Shown here in pieces: positions 13,131 through 17,747 of a stretch of DNA of 17,747 nucleotides. The number at the start of each line of letters is the position of its first letter. Positions within the stretch are counted from its first letter, which is position 1. Origin of the DNA: Bacteroidota bacterium (lineage in GTDB: Bacteria; Bacteroidota; Ignavibacteria; SZUA-365; JAADGX01); NCBI GenBank assembly GCA_024276335.1, contig JAJRXL010000119.1, positions 1 to 17,747 on the forward strand, in the 5' to 3' direction. Position numbers and translations under genes: made by a program. Under the pieces are notes generated by a model, which was given only the letters and a program-made list of their open reading frames with translations, was not told the origin of the DNA and did no database searches.

Positions 13131-15884
13131 ATGGAATCTGGAACCAAGCCAAAAAAAGTGCGTCTCTACAAGGTTGCGGCTGAGTTGAACATCGGTCATG
13201 ATGTTCTGATTGCTTATCTAACCAAGAAGGGATACACGCTGAAGAATCATATGTCCATCATTACGCCGGAAATGATGGACGACATTAATCAGCATTTCAA
13301 AAAAGAGAAAAGCGAAGCCGAACGCCATGCCCGTAAGATGCGGGAATTTTCGGAACATGAACGGAAAAGGCGGGAAGCGTTGGCCGCTCGGCAGGCGTTG
13401 GAAACGGATATTCGTGAGGACGTTGCCGAAAGAGCCTCCGGGGGAGACACTGAACCTCCTCCCCGGGAAATAACCGAGGAGAAGGAAATCAAGGGGGAAG
13501 AAGTTATCGCCGATTCCGAACCCGCTGAAAAAGAAAAACCGGAAACGGAAGAGGTTGCCGAAGTTGCCGATACCGGGACGATCCAAGAGGAGCTTCCTGA
13601 AAAAGAAGCGACAGCGGAAGCTCAGGAGGCAATAACAGAAGTTGAAGCGGTAGCGAAGACGGAGGGAGACGAGGCTGAGGGAGAAACCGTGCCGGAAAGC
13701 GAGAAGAAGGAAATCACCTTGCAGAAGGTGGAACGCCTGCATACGCTTGAATCGTCGATGCCCAAGATGGGATTGCGAGTCAAGGGAAAGCTTGATCTTG
13801 ATGCTCTCGAAAAACCGAGGGATAAAGACGAGGCGCCAGGCGCTCCCGCCGACAAAACGGCGGCTGTTGAAAAACCCGCCAAGAAAAAGAAGAAAAAGCG
13901 AAAAAAGAAAAAGGTGCCCGGCGAGGATATGGAAGCCGCGCTGTTAACCGGCGGTGCGAAGAGAGGAAAGAAGCGTGGACGTGAAGTGAACATGGAAGAT
14001 GTCGATGAAGCGATCAAGCGCACATTGACCGATATTGGCGGCGCATCCGGGAAAACACTGGCCAAGAAGAGGAAAAAGCAGCGTCGTATCGAGGAAGAAA
14101 TCCAGAAAGAAGAAGAGAGTATCCGCGAGAGCAAGGTGCTCCATATCGCCGAGTTTGCCACCGTCAATGAACTGGCCAATATGATGAATGTCACGGCGGC
14201 GGAGGTCATAAGCAAGCTGATGAGCCTTGGAATCATGGCCTCGCTCAACCAGCGCCTCGATATGGATACCATTACGCTCGTCGCCTCGGATTTTAATTTC
14301 GATGTCGTTGAAACGAAGGACGAGGAATTCGATCTCCTCGAAGATCAGGAAGATGATTCCGAAACGCTTGAACCGCGTCCACCCATCGTGACCATCATGG
14401 GACACGTGGACCATGGAAAGACGTCCCTGCTGGATTATATCCGTGACTCCAGCGTCGTCGCGGGTGAAGCGGGTTCTATCACGCAGCATATCGGCGCGTA
14501 CATGGTCTTGTTGGAAAACGGAAAGAAAATCACGTTCCTGGATACGCCCGGCCACGAAGCATTTACGGCCATGCGCGCGCGTGGCGCCCAAGTCACCGAC
14601 CTCGTGGTTCTCGTTGTTGCGGCCGATGACAGCGTCATGCCCCAAACATTGGAGGCGATCAGTCACGCCCAAGCGGCAAACGTGCCGATTATTGTCGTGA
14701 TAAATAAAATCGATAAACCGGATGCCAATCCGGAGCGCATCAAGCAACAGCTCGCTGATCGCAACATCCTCGTCGAGGACTGGGGCGGAAAATACGGTTG
14801 TATCGAGCTGTCGGCGAAAACCGGGCTGAACGTGGATAAATTGCTGGAGAGGATTGCCCTGGAAGCCGAGATACTCGATCTCAAGGCAAATCCGAACCGG
14901 CCCGCGCGCGGCGTGGTGATCGAAGCAAAAATGGAAAGCGGTAAGGGCAAAGTTGCGACGGTGCTTGTGCAAAAAGGTACCTTGAAAAATGGAGATAATT
15001 TCGTAGCGGGAATGATTAGCGGAAAAGTCCGCGCCATGTTCGATGAGCGGCAGAATCCTATCAAGGCCGCAACGCCATCCATGCCTGTTCGCGTTCTTGG
15101 TTTTAATGAAATGCCCCAGGCTGGGGATATTTTTGTCGTGGTTGAATCGGAGCGCAAGGCAAGAGAAATAAGCACCCACCGTAAGCAGTTGCGGCGCGAG
15201 CAGTTGTTCCGCCAGGCACATCGCCAGACACTGGACGATATCTCGCGCCAGATAAAAACCGGCGGTATCCGCGAACTGAACCTCCTGGTAAAGGGCGACG
15301 TCGATGGTTCGGTCGAAGCCCTCAGCGATTCGCTGCAACGTCTCTCCACGGACGAGGTTGCAGTAAAAGTCATTCATCGTGGCATCGGCGGCATCACCGA
15401 GTCGGACGTGCTTTTGGCTGCGGTGTCGAATGCAATCATCGTAGGCTTCCACGTGCGACCGCATCTGAACGCGAGAAAACTCGCCGAACTTGAAAAAGTC
15501 GACATACGGTTGTATGACGTTATTTACCAGGCCATCGACGACGTAAAACTCGCTCTGGAAGGACTTTTGACTCCGGAAATCTCGGAGGAAATCATTGCAA
15601 CAGTTCAGGTGCGCGAAGTCTTCAAGATATCTCGCGTGGGAACGGTCGCCGGATGTTACGTCTTGGATGGAAAAATCACGCGAAACAGTAAGGTCCGCTT
15701 GATCCGTGACGGCATCGTCATCTTTACCGGAGGATTAAGTACCTTGAAACGATTCAAGGACGACGTCCGCGAAGTGGATGCGGGATTCGAATGTGGGTTA
15801 ACACTGGACGGTTTCAACGATATCAAGGTGGGCGACATTATTGAAGCATATCGTGTTGTGGAAACAAAGCGGAAGTTGGCCTGA
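13131..15884 (+). CDS. infB: Translation initiation factor IF-2
   Basis: IF-2 is the GTPase that brings initiator tRNA to the ribosome and promotes subunit joining. The 917 residues begin with an IF2-N module (KVRLYKVAAELNIGHDVLIAYLTKKG, about 9-55). A long charged linker follows, acidic at 90-200 and with a Lys/Arg-rich block near 250-265. A second N-domain (about 335-390, VLHIAEFATVNELANMM) leads to the G domain: G1 GHVDHGKT at 424-431, DTPGH at 471-475, NKID at 525-528 and SAKTG. Domains II to IV complete the protein to the C-terminus (VGDIIEAYRVVETKRKLA). The shape of the second N-domain resembles IF-2 of FCB-group bacteria. It starts 31 bp after nusA and ends 2 bp before rbfA. Confidence 0.96.
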   Translation: MESGTKPKKVRLYKVAAELNIGHDVLIAYLTKKGYTLKNHMSIITPEMMDDINQHFKKEKSEAERHARKMREFSEHERKRREALAARQALETDIREDVAERASGGDTEPPPREITEEKEIKGEEVIADSEPAEKEKPETEEVAEVADTGTIQEELPEKEATAEAQEAITEVEAVAKTEGDEAEGETVPESEKKEITLQKVERLHTLESSMPKMGLRVKGKLDLDALEKPRDKDEAPGAPADKTAAVEKPAKKKKKKRKKKKVPGEDMEAALLTGGAKRGKKRGREVNMEDVDEAIKRTLTDIGGASGKTLAKKRKKQRRIEEEIQKEEESIRESKVLHIAEFATVNELANMMNVTAAEVISKLMSLGIMASLNQRLDMDTITLVASDFNFDVVETKDEEFDLLEDQEDDSETLEPRPPIVTIMGHVDHGKTSLLDYIRDSSVVAGEAGSITQHIGAYMVLLENGKKITFLDTPGHEAFTAMRARGAQVTDLVVLVVAADDSVMPQTLEAISHAQAANVPIIVVINKIDKPDANPERIKQQLADRNILVEDWGGKYGCIELSAKTGLNVDKLLERIALEAEILDLKANPNRPARGVVIEAKMESGKGKVATVLVQKGTLKNGDNFVAGMISGKVRAMFDERQNPIKAATPSMPVRVLGFNEMPQAGDIFVVVESERKAREISTHRKQLRREQLFRQAHRQTLDDISRQIKTGGIRELNLLVKGDVDGSVEALSDSLQRLSTDEVAVKVIHRGIGGITESDVLLAAVSNAIIVGFHVRPHLNARKLAELEKVDIRLYDVIYQAIDDVKLALEGLLTPEISEEIIATVQVREVFKISRVGTVAGCYVLDGKITRNSKVRLIRDGIVIFTGGLSTLKRFKDDVREVDAGFECGLTLDGFNDIKVGDIIEAYRVVETKRKLA

Positions 15885-15886
15885 TA

Positions 15887-16252
15887 ATGGGGAAAAGACC
15901 GGAAACATTGAGAAACAAGCGCATTGCCGAAACGATTCGGCACGAGATCGGGCAGCTTTTCATTCGGCAATTGGACACGAGCGAAATTGGCTTGGTAACG
16001 CTCACGGAAGTAAAGATGTCCCCCGACCTGAAGATTGCCACGTTGTACGTCAGCATCTTTCATGCCCCCAAATCCAAGGAGACCTCTTTGGCCCTGCTCG
16101 AGGACAAAGTATCGGCGTTCCGACGCGAGATAGGCCACAGAATTCGCATGAAATATACGCCGGAAATCCGGTTGAAATTGGATGATTCGCTCGATACCAT
16201 CGAGCATATCGACACCCTGCTTCACCCGGATAAAAAGCGTAAGGAAGAATGA
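15887..16252 (+). CDS. rbfA: 30S ribosome-binding factor A
   Basis: RbfA is a small KH-type protein that binds the 30S subunit late in assembly and helps 16S rRNA maturation and cold adaptation. The 121 residues match the family: RNKRIAETIRHEIGQLFIRQL, then VTLTEVKMSPDLKIATLYVSIF, LLEDKVSAFRREIGHRIRMKYTPEIRLKLDDSLDTIEHIDTLL. It follows infB by 2 bp and its stop overlaps the truB ATG by 4 bp (ATGA), so all three are probably co-translated. Confidence 0.95.
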   Translation: MGKRPETLRNKRIAETIRHEIGQLFIRQLDTSEIGLVTLTEVKMSPDLKIATLYVSIFHAPKSKETSLALLEDKVSAFRREIGHRIRMKYTPEIRLKLDDSLDTIEHIDTLLHPDKKRKEE

Positions 16253-16965
16253 TCACGATGGGCAAGGATATCCAAGCAAGCCTGAATCGGTTCGTGTCTC
16301 TGGAAGGAGGAATTCTGCTGGTGGACAAAGCGGCGGATTGGACGTCGTTTGATGTCGTCAAAAAGGTGCGCAACCTCTTTGGCCTTCGCAAAGTCGGCCA
16401 CGCAGGCACTCTTGATCCGTCTGCCACCGGCTTGCTGATTCTCTGTTCGAACAGGCACACCTCGAAGGTTCATGAGTACCAGGAATTACCGAAAGAATAC
16501 ATCGGTACGATGAAATTCGGATGGGTTACAGATAGCCTTGATGCCGAGACGGAGGAAAAAGATCCACGACCAACTGACCACATCACCGAAGCAATTCTGC
16601 GTGAAGCGGCGCTTCGGTTCGTCGGAGAAATAGAACAGATCCCTCCCATGTATTCCGCGCTGAAGAAAAACGGGAAGCGCCTGTACACGCTTGCAAGGAA
16701 AGGCGAAACCGTAGAGCGAGAACCCCGGCGGGTTCAGGTCTATAATTTTACCATCAACGATGTTCGGCTTCCGTTGGTGGACTTCACGGTCACTTGTTCG
16801 AAGGGCACCTATGTACGGTCGCTCGTTCATGATCTCGGCCAGGCACTGGGTACGGGTGCGTACGTATGCGCCCTTCGGCGAACCGCCATCGGCGATTACC
16901 GAGTTGAGGACGCGTGGACAATCGATCGTTTGCTGCAAAGCCAGGCCACGGACGCGCAGGTATGA
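16249..16965 (+). CDS. truB: tRNA pseudouridine(55) synthase
   Basis: TruB makes pseudouridine at position 55 of tRNA T-loops. The 238-residue protein has GILLVDKAADWTSFDVV, the catalytic loop RKVGHAGTLDPSATGLL with nucleophile Asp56, and IPPMYSALKKNGKRLYTLARKGE and CSKGTYVRSLVHDLG further on. It ends soon after the catalytic domain and so appears to lack the C-terminal PUA-type domain of longer TruB proteins (about 300 residues in E. coli). Short TruB forms are common, so this need not be a truncation. It overlaps rbfA by ATGA and ribF by ATGA. An in-frame ATG at 16258 is an alternative start. Confidence 0.94.
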   Translation: MITMGKDIQASLNRFVSLEGGILLVDKAADWTSFDVVKKVRNLFGLRKVGHAGTLDPSATGLLILCSNRHTSKVHEYQELPKEYIGTMKFGWVTDSLDAETEEKDPRPTDHITEAILREAALRFVGEIEQIPPMYSALKKNGKRLYTLARKGETVEREPRRVQVYNFTINDVRLPLVDFTVTCSKGTYVRSLVHDLGQALGTGAYVCALRRTAIGDYRVEDAWTIDRLLQSQATDAQV

Positions 16966-17747
16966 AGAAATTCATTGTCCCGGATATCGGTTTTGATGTA
17001 AACACGGTATTTACCATTGGCACGTTTGATGGCATTCACCGGGGCCATCAAAAAATTCTACGCGAGGTCAGGCGGATTGCCGAAGAAAAACATCTCCGTA
17101 GTGTTTTGCTCAGTTTCAATCCCCATCCGCGCCAGGTCCTGGGAATGAATGGTCAAAGGGTATTCTTGCTTTCGACGATTGATGAAAGAAAGGAGATTGT
17201 CCGATCCCTCGGCATCGACGTGTTTGCCGCGATCCCTTTCACGAGGGATGTTTCCCTGCTTGAGGCGGAAGAGTTTTTCGAACTTTTGGTGCACCAGTGC
17301 GTGGGCGCCAGCCATATCGTCGTGGGCTTCGACCATAAATTCGGCAAGGGCCGGCAGGGGGATATTGCTCTTTTAAAGAAATTGACTGCAAAAGAACACA
17401 TTGAATTGACCGTTATTCCACCGTTGTTGGATCAAGGCAAAATCATCAGCAGCACACGGATCCGGAAAGCCCTCGAAGAGGGGGACGTCGAAGGCGCAAA
17501 TAGAATGCTTGGCTATCCATATCGATTTAACGGCCTGGTGCAACGGGGCGACGAGCGGGGCGCGACACTGGGATTTCCCACGGCAAACCTGGTCTTGGAT
17601 TCCCCGTTGAAGTTATTGCCCCGACGCGGCGTGTACGCGGTGCTCGTGGAATGGAAGGGACATCCCCACCTCGGGGTAATGAACATCGGCGTTCGGCCGA
17701 CCTTTGGCGCGCTCACTGCCGTTACCGTGGAGGTGCACATACTCGAC
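16962..17747 (+). CDS. ribF: Bifunctional riboflavin kinase/FAD synthetase, 3' end cut by window
   Basis: RibF phosphorylates riboflavin to FMN and adenylates FMN to FAD. The 262 visible codons run open to the window end. The N-terminal FMN adenylyltransferase domain has TIGTFDGIHRGHQKIL (residues 18-33), SFNPHPRQVL, VVGFDHKFGKGRQGD and ISSTRIRKAL. The riboflavin kinase domain starts near residue 185 with FNGLVQRGDERGATLGFPTANL and RRGVYAVLVEW. Roughly the last 40-50 residues are missing if length follows the family. The ATG overlaps the truB stop by 4 bp, the usual position of ribF in this operon type. Confidence 0.95.
   Translation, partial: MKKFIVPDIGFDVNTVFTIGTFDGIHRGHQKILREVRRIAEEKHLRSVLLSFNPHPRQVLGMNGQRVFLLSTIDERKEIVRSLGIDVFAAIPFTRDVSLLEAEEFFELLVHQCVGASHIVVGFDHKFGKGRQGDIALLKKLTAKEHIELTVIPPLLDQGKIISSTRIRKALEEGDVEGANRMLGYPYRFNGLVQRGDERGATLGFPTANLVLDSPLKLLPRRGVYAVLVEWKGHPHLGVMNIGVRPTFGALTAVTVEVHILD

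Noticed and set aside
13944..15464. 506-codon minus-strand open frame inside infB
   Set aside because: It is fully antisense to the IF-2 GTPase core, has no recognisable domain, and reflects codon bias of the real gene.

Overview
The window is gene-dense bacterial DNA of moderate GC. It holds three ordinary chromosomal blocks and one accessory operon of unusual content. The IF-2 sequence (a second N-terminal module leading into a region with VLHIAEFATVNELANMM, plus a long acidic and Lys-rich linker), the presence of apolipoprotein N-acyltransferase, and the use of both strong Shine-Dalgarno sites and uncoupled TTG/GTG starts suggest a Gram-negative-type, probably anaerobic member of the FCB assemblage (Bacteroidota/Chlorobi relatives or a candidate phylum near them). 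That placement is inference and is not precise.

Region 1 (1-4936): a partial minus-strand gene with a twin-arginine-type leader runs off the left edge. Divergent from it is a tightly overlapping plus-strand operon: acylphosphatase, ispF (isoprenoid MEP pathway), a DedA-family membrane protein, a PAP2 lipid phosphatase, lnt (lipoprotein N-acylation) and a threonine aldolase. Most junctions overlap by 4 bp or slightly more, so the genes are probably translationally coupled. The theme is envelope lipid and isoprenoid metabolism.

Region 2 (5059-8249, minus strand) is the most interesting part. An ArsR/SmtB-type repressor gene leads a five-gene operon: arsR, a membrane-anchored OB-fold (CcmE-like) protein, a small membrane protein with a Cys-Cys pair in a membrane helix and a CxCxxC tail, a class I SAM-dependent methyltransferase, and a fused HgcA-HgcB-like protein (corrinoid cap-helix motif NVWCAAGG, membrane domain, two 4Fe-4S motifs and a Cys-rich tail). 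All junctions overlap by 4 to 13 bp. A near-consensus sigma-70 promoter overlaps three copies of a 10-bp half-site, which looks like an autoregulatory operator. HgcA and HgcB are the mercury-methylation proteins. Here they are fused and joined to candidate metal sensing, metal transport and methyl-donor functions in one transcription unit.

Region 3 (8570-10828, minus strand): smpB, tyrS and a pyruvoyl-dependent arginine decarboxylase, closely spaced. The 320 bp between it and the arsR promoter has no convincing gene.

Region 4 (10992-17747, plus strand): the classic rimP-nusA-infB-rbfA-truB-ribF translation/transcription operon, with ribF cut by the window edge. A near-consensus promoter is followed at once by a perfect 9-bp hairpin with a T-run, just before the rimP start codon. 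This is a likely attenuator.
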